From contig CM026421.1 of NCBI GenBank assembly GCA_014871385.1, forward strand, positions 21,938,865 through 22,002,864: 64,000 bases of DNA, given 5' to 3'. The stretch's first letter is position 1. Each line of letters starts with the position of its first letter. The DNA is from Ceratodon purpureus (Eukaryota > Streptophyta > Bryopsida > Pseudoditrichales > Ditrichaceae). Positions 1-11,479 of the stretch are shown piece after piece. The position numbers and the translations under genes are program-made. The notes below the pieces were generated by a model, which saw nothing but the letters and a program-made list of their open reading frames with translations, was not told the DNA's origin and ran no database searches.

Positions 1-109
1 ACAACTGTGTCGACGAGTAATAAAGAGATGATTAAGGCGTTAACAAAAATGCCCTCTATTATACTCCCTCATATCATAAGCCACCGTTGGAACTCTCGGA
101 AGGAATTGG

Positions 110-260
110 AGGAGGTGGTCGGGGGGTAACCACGACATGGATGAGTGGCCTAAACCCATTGTAGGATCCGACAGCAACATTCGGGGATTTGTCCATCAGG
201 GGTACTACGGACATGGGAACAGAGCTGCAGTGGCATGGAATTCCGACAGCCGGGTTACCA
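110..260. repeat. Diverged copy of palindrome-centred repeat
   Basis: This stretch shares its layout with the segments near 1.9 kb and 2.4 kb: a 'gtggcc(t/a)aaacccattgt' block, the GGATCCGAC core (here TGTAGGATCCGACAG, one arm mutated), then 'ggggtact(a/g)cgg' and, further on, 'gacagccgggtt'. It is the most diverged copy. No coding role is evident and the element type is unknown. Confidence 0.5.
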
Positions 261-706
261 CAATATCCGGTCCAGATGATACCTAGCCAGATAATAGTGA
301 GGGTTTGAGTACTGCCCGCGTGGGTGTCGGTTTGCATCGGGGACGAGGAATTCATCATGCACGCCCGCCTAAAGTGCGGAATGGTCATGGGAATTGATGA
401 GGAAGGTTTTGGTTGATTGATAGAAGCGTTATAATACATACAGTGCAATTTGCAAACCTCATATGTAAGGAGTGGTGCTGATTTCAAAGTGATTATATAT
501 GTATTAAAGGATCAAAATGAGAACAATACAATGATTCTTGCAAAGGCATGTTGCGAATCTGCGATCAGTTCACGCTGTCTACTTCCTTGTCATATACTCA
601 TATACATAGGTGAAAATTTGATGTCTCTCTGCATACGGCTGTGCCTCAGCAACCTAGCGGGCCATGTACTACGGAGGACAATACTGGAATGTTGCAACAA
701 TAGATG

Positions 707-1380
707 TCAAACGGGAACTTCCTTCGCCACCTCCGATACAGACTGCAGACTTGGACCTATCACAGAACTATCACAAATCCATCTTTCGCCATTTCGTTTC
801 CATAGAGAAATCATGCGCAGAGTAGGGCACTGCGTCGAAGGGTTGTCAACAACATTAAGAACCTGCAGCCCCGAATACACTTCCTGGCGGTACATGTCCC
901 GCCAGAAATCGACTCTGAGAAACGTGACTGGGTCGGGTGGGGAGGGCTGCGCAAAACACAACGTGACGCTGTTGCCGTCCGGGAAGAACCCCACCTGACT
1001 CAGTCGATGGAAGGTTGTGGACTCACTCGGAGGAATATGAGGTGTCATGATTCCTCCAGAAGGTGCTTCCTGAAAACCTTGGCTAGGTACCCAGACGAAA
1101 AGCATGATGCACCTCATCTTCTTTGGAGCGTCAGTGGAATGAAGAATTGATCATCATAGAGCACACTGCAGGTAAACACCTTCAAAAGCCACGTCTTAAA
1201 ATTCTGAGACCAATCCTCATCGGACTGATAGAGTGAAAACTCAATCTTGGCCTGCGCGGAGGGCTTGCGAAATACTATATCCCCGATCTGCGGATCTTTC
1301 ATGGAGCTGGTGTCTAACATAATTCGCGATCTACGGCCTAGGCTATAACAAATCGGATTCATTGCGAGGTCCATTGGCAT
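707..1380 (-). pseudogene. Unrecognised coding-like ORF pair, possibly one frameshifted gene
   Basis: Two minus-strand ORFs, 1114-1380 (88 aa) and 707-1117 (136 aa), overlap by four bases (ATGA) in different frames. Together they read like one soluble protein: the first ends in FFIPLTLQRR and the second continues with MRCIMLFVWVPSQGF. I recognise no family. The overlap may be a one-base frameshift in a decayed exon, an unrecognised splice, or chance. No promoter or splice context decides between these. The second ORF also carries no strong motif. Confidence 0.25.
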
Positions 1381-1699
1381 CAGGTGGAAATGACCCAGCG
1401 TTCTTCAATAACCTCATATATAGAGATCAGCCCACAGGCAGTATGAGTGAGCCGGCGGCATTTACGATACTACTGTAATGGTTTAGGGTGAAAAGGTGCG
1501 ATGAATCATCGTCCCAGAAATTTGGCAGTGTTATGGCTGTATTAAGGTGAGTAAACTGAAATTTATGAAACCGAGGTCATTATGATGGCGCACATCTCAG
1601 TAACCTCCAACAGATTGCTTCACTGTCAATTACCATGGAATTACCAATAAAACAACTTCTAGGCGTTAAAGTCCTAGATTCCTGTTTAGGGCTAAAGAC

Positions 1700-2050
1700 C
1701 TGCACCTAGGTTTGAGGCATCAGATCAATGCTTTGGCTGCGGTTATTACGGTGTTATCGGATACCTGCAGAGTTTAATCATCAAGACGGCCCACTGTTCT
1801 CAACAATCATTACTATTTACTACTGTCGTCAGTGGCAAAATCCCAACTCGCTGTCCATCACATACCTATGCAACGAGGGTCGACCGAGGCCACCTATGAC
1901 ATTGGTTACGGGCAAAAACCCATTGTCGGATCCGACAATCGCTTTCGGAAGGAGGTCGACATCGGGGTACAGCGGCCTAACGATAGGAGCTGGAGTCCTA
2001 TAGAAACTCGAGAGCCTGGTAAAAGTAGCCCCCGGGCCTGCTAGCACTTA
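1700..2050. repeat. Palindrome-centred repeat, copy 2
   Basis: Diverged direct copy of the 2160-2560 segment. Shared blocks in order are 'gatcaatgc(t/c)', 'tggct(g/a)cggtta', 'caacaat', 'cgagggtcg', 'caaaaaccca(t/c)tgtcggatccgacaatc' (spread over about 1910-1940), then 'ggggtac(a/t)gcggccta'. The centre TTGTCGGATCCGACAA at about 1924-1939 is a perfect 16-bp palindrome. Confidence 0.6.
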
Positions 2051-2159
2051 AACCCCTCTTACTGTGGAGCGCGCTTGAAGTAACATTGGTGCCAGTTCGA
2101 TGAATTAGAGAACCCATTCAACGTGGGAAGATGCTAGATGACTGAGAATTTGTTTAGGG

Positions 2160-2560
2160 TGTACATGAGATCAATGCCGTGGCTACGGTTATATTCGATA
2201 ATAAATGCGGAGTTACCGGCCACCTGCATCGTTCCATCATCCAAACGGCTCTGTGCGCTCAACAATTATATTTTTTAACCACTGGAAGATGGATATTGGT
2301 GGACGAGAAATACCTCATCTCTCATGAGTCGCAATAACCAAAGGAGGGGTCCGTCAGAAAACTATCCGACGAGGGTCGCCTGACGCCACCCACGACATTG
2401 CTGAGTGGCCAAAACCCACTGTCGGATCCGACAATCACTTTTGGGAGGAAGTCGAAAGCGGGGTACTGCGGCCTAGGCCTAAGAGCCGGAGTGGGAATGA
2501 AACCCGACAGCCGGGTTGGAGTGGCACCCCGGCTGGCTCACACCCGGCCCATTATTAATG
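2160..2560. repeat. Palindrome-centred repeat, copy 3
   Basis: Second near-tandem copy of the unit at 1700-2050, offset by roughly 0.5 kb and diverged by substitutions and indels. The centre at about 2419-2433 reads CTGTCGGATCCGACAA, with one base of the palindrome changed. It is followed by the same 'ggggtactgcggccta' block and a 'cccgacagccgggttgg' segment also found in the copy at 110-260. No ORF is conserved across copies, so a structural or mobile-element origin is more likely than coding. Confidence 0.6.
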
Positions 2561-2963
2561 TACAGTGGGGTTATCTATCGCGTCTGCCGGTTCCATGATT
2601 GAGACAGCCCATTCAGAGTGGAACGTACCTAGATGAATGATATTTCGCTAGATGAGTGATGATTGTCTGACTGTCCCGGTAGCCATGTAAACCGAGACAA
2701 TTGCGTAAGTGCAATATGAGTGAGAAGGCATATTTCACACAGAATATAGATGTATTTAAGAAGCTGAAATGAATGTCATACATGCCATCTACGGTTGCGC
2801 ATCTGAGATTTGCGGAAAATGAGTAGTGCCTTCTCCCTTATTCTAGAACGTAGATAGTATAACGAAGTCGTCAAGGTAGACGACCCTAAAGTTGGAGCGA
2901 AGCCGGTTCATGATTCGCATCCACGGGAGTTGGGCTAGGAGGTTAAAGTGGCAACAACGATCC

Positions 2964-4088
2964 TTAGAATGTTACGAGCTCAAGAAGGCCGCTCTCGAGG
3001 ATCGTCTTCACTTCGTTAAAGCTGAGAGTTGGAGCATGGATGTAAGAGTCCCGATGCTTTTCAAGGTTGCATATCGCATTGTAGATGTAGTAAAGATGCT
3101 TGCAAGGGACCCAGGGAGGACGTTTCCCAAGGGACTTGACGGACATCTCCTTGAAGTTGGGGCAGGTGCATCCGAGCTCGGGGCCAACTGTGATCTTGTA
3201 CAAGTTTGACTCAGAAACAATCTCGGAGGCAAGGCTGATTATGCAACCAAACCCAAGTGTTGGTATCATTGTCACGGATTGGATATGAACCGTGAGTAGA
3301 AGCGACGACGCCCAATTGTTCTCGTGCTCGGTTCTAGGAACCCGGTTGCAGCGACGAATCTTGAAACCTCCACGCACTGTAGGATATAGTCCAGGAGCAT
3401 CGGGTACAACCAAGTGCGAGAGTTCAAACCGTGGCCGCTGTGGAATGCTGCCGTCGTCGTCATGGAAAACTCGTTGAGAGGGTAGCTCCAGACGTTGAGG
3501 TAGTCTAAAACCAGCAGCCTCTAGGTCCAAAATCTCTCTCTTTGTCAGGCGAGTTCCACGCTTCACGGGCCAGATAAGCGGAGGGGGGGCCATGCTTGAG
3601 ACCCAATTCCGTTTCGTGCCCATGACACATCTCTGAATGTCGTCGTTACAGAAGCAAAACTGCATCCATTTCTGACGATCCTTCCTGACTTCTGTAAAGG
3701 TGCCCCAGTAGCATGGCACAACTGTGGTCTTCCCTCCGCGTACGAGCCTGGCCTTGCACTTCTTGTCTGTCTTTGCCTGCTGTACGAAACATGCCTTTGC
3801 ACAGCCCTTCGGCAGCGTGACAAGATGCTACTTACTGTCGTCCACGTCCGTCTCCTCTACTGCAGTTACGTGTGGACAAGCCGTATTCTCGTCGGGGCTT
3901 CGGACGGGCGAAGAGGCTGCGTCCACAAGTACGGGTTCGGCTTCGACCCGAGCACGCGTCTTCCTAGTGGCCACCCGTGGTTGTGAGAAGTTTACTTTGT
4001 CGGGTCTGTGAGAATCGTATTCGGATCCAATTGGTTGATCCAGCTTCCGCTTCGTTGAGCCAAAGATCACTTCGCCTTCTTTGTAGGG
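2964..4088 (-). pseudogene. SWIM zinc-finger protein gene, interrupted by an in-frame TAG
   Basis: A minus-strand frame runs from an acceptor-like AG near 4089 to the stop at 2964, broken once by TAG at 3828-3830. The 3' part (251 aa from 3719) contains a SWIM signature, C-x-C-x19-C-x-H (CTCPNF ... VPCKHL), at residues 184-208 of that segment. SWIM domains bind zinc and occur in MULE-type transposases and in plant FAR1/FHY3-like regulators. The 5' part is basic and polar. A coding-like minus ORF at 4135-4398 may be an earlier exon. No transposase DDE motif was seen, so whether this is a host gene or transposon-derived is open. The single stop suggests recent decay, an undetected small intron, or a sequence error. 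Confidence 0.55.
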
Positions 4089-4734
4089 CTAACGGGAGAG
4101 CATCTGTGGAGCGTCGTGGAAGTGTTCCGTGGCATCAGCAAGACGTTTGGAAATTGCCGGACTTCTGAGCCCGCCGTAAACGGAGCTCGGCTTTGCTCGG
4201 TCCTTTACCTGGGTTTTCTCCTCTGAGGTAGGCGCTATAGTTTGTGCACTGCATGAAGCCCCGGACATAGTCGTCGACTGTGGCCGTGTACAGGCTAATC
4301 CCACGGTTGCCTGACATCTGAAGCCATATATTATGGACACTCAGGGGAAAGTTCGTATGTGAGCGGAGAGCACAGAATGGAGAGCACAGAAATGACAAGT
4401 AGCCAAATTTTCAAAAGCAAAGTAGACCCTATAACCGTAGAAAATTACTAAATTAAAGCTTGATTTTGACACTTTTATTAGGAAAAGGGTATATTACCGT
4501 GGAAATCAGGGTTATCTCTGGTAAGAATTTATTACGTTTGTTCTCTAAGATACAAATTAGGGCTGATGTCATGATGACGTCATGCATATATTTTGTAAGA
4601 TTTGTCATGGGTTTAGGCAAGATACAATGATGAGGCGTTAAGTTTTAGATCAAACAAATAATTCTTTCATAGGATTATGTAAATGCACAAGGAAAAAAAC
4701 AACTTTCACAGAACATAAAGGAGGCAAGGTTTGA

Positions 4735-5740
4735 AAACTTCCTGGAATATTTCAAAATTCGTGTATAATATCTTAACTGCTGAAACCAAGATATACCTTG
4801 TTAGAGTCCTTGTCTTCATCGAAGATTACTCTCTCTTCCTAGGCAGCGAAGCTTCTTCATTTGAGTGATACAAGTAAGAGATTCACAACATGAAACAGCA
4901 CTTGGTAAGCTGGGTTCAACAGAAGGAGGTCACTCTTGGTTTCTTGAGCTTGTTTCTAGGTGGCGTATTTGGATAGTGACACAGTCCTTGGCATTCCTCT
5001 CTGTATGCGAAGGTAGCGTACGAGTTCGGGAGGGTCAATCTGCAAGCTTGCGTGGAACGTTTTAAGACTACAACAATTTGCTGTGTTGCGCGATGCCGAA
5101 GGTGCGTAATGCGAGATCGAGGAGGACGAGAGCGGCTGTAGGTTTGGCCTGAAAGGCACCGGCGAGTTATGAGGAGCTGCGGCCCTGGCTGCTGGAGGTG
5201 GAGCGCGCCAGGGAACGAGGCATGGACCTGCCACCGTTTAGGCACATCGGAAGCCTCCATGTTGGTGAAGGTGAATGGCGTTGGACAGTGCTTTGTACCA
5301 ATGAGCTTCTCCTTATCATGGAGTTGTCCCTAATCCCGTATCCCTTGCCATCCACCGTCGATGAGAATCCAGTTGTTCAGCTGCCCGAAGTGATCATATC
5401 GGATGGCGAAACTTGCTGGTTTGATATGGACAAGAGTTGGACTGTATATCCTCCAAAGGATTAGTACTGTGAAGACTAGTGGGGTGTTCGAATACATTCC
5501 TTTAGATTTGGTCCCTTATTGGATCTAGATACGAGTATTCCAGCATGATGGTTTTAGATAATATAGATAATTATGGGAATAAGAGAACTCGAAACCAGCG
5601 AAATGAAATGGTCTTAAAAGTTCGTGGAATATTTCAGAGTTCGTGTACAATATTGGAGGTGCTCAAACCAAGATGTACACCAAGTCAGACTACTTGTCTT
5701 CGTCGAAGAATTCTCCGTCTTTAGATAAGAGCATTCCTAG
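4735..5740 (+). repeat. Duplicated upstream segment (4735-4860 and 5619-5740)
   Basis: Two diverged direct copies share 'ggaatatttca(a/g)a(a/g)ttcgtgta', 'aaccaagat(a/g)tac' and 'cttgtcttc(a/g)tcgaag'. Each lies a few hundred bases ahead of a short plus-strand ORF (5155-5464 and 5855-6364). The arrangement looks like an old tandem duplication that carried a promoter or 5' UTR. The two ORFs themselves are not obviously alike. Confidence 0.5.
5155..5464 (+). CDS. Unrecognised ORF, 3' end of a gene or remnant
   Basis: An open frame from about 5155 ends at TAG 5462-5464. It encodes an acidic, Trp-containing protein tail (SYEELRPWLLEVERARERG ... DMDKSWTVYPPKD). There is no upstream in-frame ATG before a stop; the first internal ATG gives about 80 residues. 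Amino-acid composition looks protein-like, but I recognise no family. It follows the first copy of the duplicated upstream segment and precedes the F-box-like ORF on the same strand. Confidence 0.3.
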
Positions 5741-5854
5741 CTTAAGTGTCAAGCAAGAACCTATATAAGCCTTAGGAGACGTCCTTGAAGTTGTATAAGC
5801 TCAATCATTTCTGTAGAACTTAAGCGTGTACTTGCTAGGGAGTTGTTTGAAGGT

Positions 5855-6364
5855 ATGGGCGATTCATTTGAGGTCGTTGCTTATCAAACGGTTTTATAGG
5901 ATTTGTTTAAGCGGATGGCGGATGGGCCTAACCCCTGGGATCATATAGGTATTGCAACGCAGGGTTGGACTCCTCTGACGGTAATCACGTTTGAAGACGT
6001 CGAGAACGCTCGTGCTGTGTCGAAGAGGTGGAAGCGTGAGATTGACAATAGTCCTGAATACGCATGCCTTCGACTAGCGAGGTGGGATTACTTTTCGTAC
6101 GAGGGTCGCCATTGGAGTCCAAAGGACGAATACGAAGTTAATCAGTTCAACATCAACTGGAGTGTTTTTAGGAATTCTTGGACACTTTCAAATCCAATTA
6201 ACAACGAGAGGTTGGAGACAGCGTCCCTTGGAGAACTTAGTTGCGTTGAGTTAGATCAGTTGAGGTCATTGCTATCTGCCAATGGGAATGAGGTCTTAGA
6301 TGTGCCTGAAGGAGAGAAAATTTCTCCGAGGGATGGTATCTGGATCTCTCACAAGAATATGTAA
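5855..6364 (+). pseudogene. F-box-like protein remnant with early in-frame TAG
   Basis: The frame opens at ATG 5855, meets TAG at 5897-5899 and continues open to the stop at 6362-6364. Around the stop, TVL-stop-DLFKRM followed by ITFEDVENARAVSKRWKREI fits the weak F-box pattern LPxDLxxRI ... VCKRWR. F-box proteins are substrate adaptors of SCF ubiquitin ligases. No LRR or Kelch repeats follow: the rest is Trp-rich and ends after about 150 residues, which is short for the family. The stop falls inside the presumed F-box, so the gene is probably non-functional unless translation starts downstream at ATG 5918. Confidence 0.4.
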
Positions 6365-6423
6365 AATGGCTATGGAAATGTGGGATTTTGAATGATTAAG
6401 ATATAAATTACAGCGCAATATAA

Positions 6424-6535
6424 ATTTTGAGCATTTCTTTTGTAACATTTCATTCTTCGTATTATATTTTGAGCATTTCTTTTGTAACATTTCATTCTTC
6501 GTATTATATTTTGAGCATTAGAATTGTGACATTTC
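6424..6535. repeat. 42-bp tandem repeat, about 2.6 copies
   Basis: The unit begins 'attttgagcatttcttttgt' and repeats with period 42 (TTTTGAG centred at 6429, 6471 and 6513). The first two copies are identical; the third diverges after 'gagcatt'. It lies between the F-box-like ORF and the 3' end of the minus-strand ParB/methyltransferase-like gene. Confidence 0.9.
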
Positions 6536-6686
6536 ATCCTTGACATACAAGGAGACGATTTGGAAAAAAGAATCATAAGAAGTTCAGGTTTAGGGTAGTA
6601 GAGTCGAGGAAGGAGTACGCAATGAACTCGAATAAAATTAAATCAAATCAAATGAAAACAACAATAGACCGAAGCCTCCTTCAAAC

Positions 6687-9600
6687 TCACAACATGCTAC
6701 AGTCGCTACTTTCACTCTCAGAACTAGATGACTCTGAATCTCCTTCTACAGCCTCTTCATCGACGAATAGAAGGGCCCTGGGATCAAAAGTAGTTGGCCG
6801 ACTAGGAACATATGTGAGGGCTCTAGATTGAAACGCCTGTGCTAAGTCCTCTGCATAGTCCGGAAGTATATAACGCTGAATCGGGCTGGAATGAAGACGC
6901 CACGATGGAGTGGACACTGCTGTTGGCCCACGTGGCGGTGTTGCCAAAAATACTCTGCAATAGAAAACCGATTGTGGTTAGATCGAGTACGTAGAGCTGC
7001 GAAGAGGAGCAATGCTTGGAGAATTTGAACAAAGAATAGAAGACTTACACCACTTATCAGGTCTTGGTCTCTTTGGAGGCGCTTCGTCTGCTGCTGCCGT
7101 CCTAGGATGTTTAGGAGGGCCGATGGCAGATGACGTAGCCATATACGGTTTGAGAAGGGCGTTGAATATGGCTTCGTCCTCCTCACAAGCTATAATATGA
7201 CGACCAATACTCTGGCAAGCCTTGAGGGAGGCACCTGAAAACACGTAGCACAGAAAAGTAGTGAGTCCCTATGGAGAAAATCAGAGGATTGAAAATGCAG
7301 AAACTGTTAATGGAGGATTACATTTTCCTGCCGACCACTCAAAGACTATGTCACCGGGCATGGTCATCTCCTCAATTATGCCCTGCATCATCTCAGGGGC
7401 TTTCTCCCTCGGGCCTCTCCATGGCACCTCCCCATTCATGAGCCGCGAGTCTGCATCAGTGAAGTTGAGAATGGCATCACTCTCGGTAATGTGGAGGTCG
7501 TTGTAAACGACATCGAATTTCTTCGTTTGAAAAAAAAACTTGGATGGGGGGTGACCACCACGAATGAAGACGCGCACCCAGAATCAAAGAGACTGCGAGA
7601 CACAAAAATATGTGAGTGTAATTAAAAAGAAAACTTAGTAGAATGCAAAGACAAGCAAAGATTATGATGTACATACCAAGAAGCGGGGCATCGTAGGGTG
7701 AGCCAAGCCTAGTGCATTGAAGCCCCACCAGTCTTGGTGCTGCACGAAGCCATCAGTAGTAGGCACTTCGGAAATCTTTGAAGCCAAACGTTGGTCGTTG
7801 TTGTGGATGATGCAGAGAGCACCATCAAACTGCAAGAAATGTCTTGCAAATTCAAAGAGGTCCTCCAAATAATCCTTGCCGCGTTTGTTCCAAGACGGAG
7901 CGACGTAGACAAGATTGGATATCGTGCAGACCGGAAGATTCTCAGGAATGTTGGCAATGATCAAGTCGAATCCCAAGTGATTCTCCTGTTTGCATCGATC
8001 AGGAACTCGGTTCTCACGGCCTGCTCCAAACTTGAGTAAATAAGAAAACAGAGTTAGAAATTATAAGGTTTACAGTAATAAAAGTATTCAAGGGAAAGCA
8101 CAAAACAACGGATCATACCATTCGAATGATGTCTAGACCCTTGTTCCATTTGGGATCGCCACCAACGTCTTCAAGTTTCTTGTGTCGGGATAGAAAAAAT
8201 TCACAGAGGAGTTGATGACATAAACCTGAGAGGAATTGAGAGTTCCAGCGGAAGAGGAAGTCTGCGCGAATTTCTTGGGTTTCCTCTGCTCGAGGAGACC
8301 TCTGGTGACCTCGGAAGCACTAATCGAGGAAGGAGCCGGCAAAGAAGTTAGAGAAGGCTTCGTAACGACAATACCTGGAGAGGGCTCTGTTGCCTTCTCA
8401 ACTGGCGCGGAAGACTCCGCACCAGTTTGCTGTGATGCCTGTGACTGAGAACGCAGAGATTTCAGTCGCCTTCCTCTCCCTCTCTTTGGTGGTGGAGCAG
8501 AAGACTGATCCTGCTCTCCTTCACGACCTTCTGCATCATCCACGGAGTCCTCCACCACAACCTCACCCCCATCGTGTAGAGTCTTGACGTCTGCCTCTGA
8601 GTCAATCGTGAAACCACGAGAGCAATCAAGATACCAGCATCCCTCAAGCAAGTGAGGAGTTTTGTACCTTTTCAGCTGTTGGGGAGAGTACATACACTGG
8701 TCCGAGGTTCTCGACGTCCAAGCAGTAAAGAACTTAGGCAGTTGCTGAACTTTAAGTGCCCCCTTCAGAACAAGCTCTCGCTTAAAGTACCTAAGGAAAC
8801 CAATATGGAGAAGGTTAGTATGAGAAAGATATGTAGAGCTCATTATGGAATTTGAATCTGACAAAGGAAAGTAACTTACCGGTAAGTAACCCGCTTGACA
8901 ACCTCAGCGGTTCCAGGGAATTTAGCGAAGATGGACTTGTTGTCGAACACCTTCTCAGCCTTTTTTCCAACGAATGTAGAGAAGGCCTTGTCCCATAACA
9001 GAATACGTGAACTCTCGACATAATCGCCCGGCTCTTGTACATTAGGAAATGCATTCCAATTGATAGCGAGGTTCTCCGCCTTGCATATGTCCTTGACTTC
9101 GTTGATGACGGCTTCCTCCAACTAAGATACAGAATACATATCAGTAGTAGTGAGAAAGAAATGAGGGAGAGAAGAAATGATCAAGTCATTGGAAAGGTTC
9201 TTGAATGAAACTTACCCCGGCCCAGAATGAAGCTTTGTTCAACCATGGGTCAAAATCGGTGTCCTTGAATTCAGCTGGCAGAAATTTGTAAGACTTTCGG
9301 GAACTCGTAGATGAGTTCCACCACCTCAACCAACGAGCCTTGTACTTGGCCTCAACGGCCGCTAGAACAACCTTCTGAAGCTTATCGAGTGACATCTCAG
9401 GTTTAGAGTTGTCACTGTAATGCCGATTAATCTGCAACAAGTAGAGAAGATTTAGGAAATATGAATACAAATATAAAGTAGTGAAAAGAAGTACTTAAGT
9501 CAACCACGGTAAGGGTATCACCTCATTGAGGAAGTCGTCACCGTTCTTGGGATTTGCAATTGTCAAGTACTTGGTGAAGTCCTTCTTCTTAATGGATTCG

Positions 9601-11060
9601 ACCATGTTGTTTGAAGCCGCAGTCATGGCATCCCAAACGCCTGCTGCGGTTTGGTCTTCAATGGCTGTTTTCTCTTTGTAGATTCTTGCAGCTTCGTCTG
9701 AGGCCGCCACGATTTCTCTCTGGAAAACATAGTTATCCCCCTCTTTAGTACACAGAAAAATCAATTGTCGAATGGAAGTGTGAGGGAGGATGGATCAAGA
9801 GCTTACACGATAAAGAAATGCAATGAAGACTTCGATTGGCAAGGTAAACCAGGATGGATTAGATGGTTTGTGATTCAAAGACAATTTATACTCCTCTGCT
9901 GTGAGGAGATCCTTGAATTCCTCCAATTTCATCACACCGAAGGAGCGAATTCGAAAAATTTTAGCCGGAAGATTACACTTCACATGATCATTTTCTGTAG
10001 ACCTGTGAGAATAGACGGTAGTTAGTAAAATGCATGAAGTACGAGTTCAAGCAGCGCGCAAGAGGTGTGATCAAAATAGAGGGTTTAAATTCTCACCAAT
10101 TGATGTCGTGCATGGCATGAAGAAGGTTTCCCACATGACCACGTGGGTCAAGAACAATGCAATGCACAGAGATGTGCCACGCTGGATCTTCGCTGTGATG
10201 GTTATTGATGTGCCTGTACCATGCGGCAAGGCGATGGTTACCTTCCCAGCCATAGAACATCTTCCCGGAAAACTCCTTCCAGTCCGTGTCGGCCAAGAGC
10301 TCAACTTCGAAAGCGTCATTCACTTTCTGCCAGCAAGGGCTCCAGTCAGCCTTGGTCTCCTCGGTGACATCGGCTGTCTTCTCTTCGTGGTTGTACATGG
10401 AAATGTACATGACTCTGTCTCCATCTCTGTAGCCTTTGACAAACTCTCGCTCCAAATGTTGAACTCCCATTTCTCCCACAGGTCGCACTTTTGCCATTGA
10501 GAGCATTCTGCAAAGGGGAACTAGGATACGCGACTTTGACTTTGGAAGAATTCGGAGATTGTTGATGACGCCTATGGAGTCCGATTTGTGTTGTACCCGA
10601 TGTCCCAATTCACTGTCCACTACATTTGTCAATTCACTAGGACAAGAGGGCGCTGGCAACGTATCCTGTGTCTTGGTTACCTGCCATAAGTCATACATTA
10701 TGAGAAATCAAACAATTATGAAGAGTAGTAGAACAATAGCTTCCTGTACTAATACATCTCGTTTGAAAAACAAATCATAAGCCACAGTAAGAAGTTGTAC
10801 GTAGGCCACTATGTACGTGGAGCACGGCTATAGTAATCCCTAGCCTCTCTACAGTTCCAATGACGGCGCCTCCTCCAAAAACGCCTGGTCTGCTGGACAG
10901 GGCAAGGCAGTATAGCCGGGAAGGCGAAGACAACATGGGCTGGCCTCCTCACTCTAATAGGAGAGGAAGGAGAAAGTGGAGACATCGGTGGGGTACCAAG
11001 TCGTGGAGAAGTACGCATGTAGCCCGGGGATGTAGGCTCATAGACTAGAGACATAGGCAT
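6687..11060 (-). CDS. ParB-like / N4-N6 DNA methyltransferase-like protein, 12 exons
   Basis: Proposed exons (minus): 10953-11060, 10097-10680, 9807-10002, 9522-9719, 9216-9431, 8880-9121, 8226-8790, 8119-8178, 7677-8030, 7322-7520, 7049-7234, 6687-6952. All phases join into one frame of about 1057 aa. Residues ~100-225 look ParB/Srx-like: VRPVGEMGVQHLEREF, then GWEGNHRLAAW at ~180-190 in place of the family's DGxHRlxA. The middle (~230-700) is unrecognised, with a charged, Ser/Pro/Arg-rich linker. The C-terminal region fits a bacterial-type amino-methyltransferase in permuted order: FDLIIANIPEN (~744-754, replacing DPPY), WNKRGKDYLEDL, EKAPEMMQGIIEE, PGDIVFEWSAGK (~896-907), then GRHIIACEEDEAIF. 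The tail is acidic and Ser-rich. The start is uncertain: the first coding exon is open back to its acceptor at 11219. Residue ~842 could be preceded by six more (acceptor at 7539). Role unknown; nucleic-acid binding or modification is inference. Confidence 0.7.
8179..8225 (-). other. 47-bp putative intron or frameshift lesion
   Basis: Between exons 8226-8790 and 8119-8178 the frame of the methyltransferase-like gene continues only if 47 bp (GT...AG, with a pyrimidine-rich stretch before the AG) are removed. That is unusually short for a plant intron. Without removal, the frame ends 33 codons later. The downstream 20-codon exon (KLEDVGGDPKWNKGL...) is protein-like and splices cleanly onward. 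Confidence 0.45.
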
Positions 11061-11479
11061 GTACTGAGGAGAATGGACCTCGGGAGGTCCACTACCTAAA
11101 CCTACAGGGTTTCCTAAATCACACCTACATAAATGGGGCTGATCGAATGAATCCGAGAGGTCGGAAACATTGATTACTGAGATCGGGGAACTGATGGACA
11201 GGGGTGCATCTGAGAATACCTACAAGAATAAGGACAAAGAGAATGTCAAGTTAACATTATAGTTTACAAAACTTTGAAAGGAAGTTCAATCTAGGATGCC
11301 ATGTTCAATACAAAAAGGAAATAAGATTAAATTACCTCAGTTTATGCAGGAGTTGGACCATCAGCTTCAGTCGCAGTGAGTTGATCCGTGAACTCCTACA
11401 ATACAAACAGAATATACATTTAATGAATCGAAAAAAATATAATATAAGAAGAAGAAAGCAAGGGCATTCACATTGACAT

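Noticed and set aside
450..998. Plus-strand 182-aa ORF
   Set aside because: No recognisable motif, and it overlaps the more protein-like minus-strand ORFs at 707-1380.
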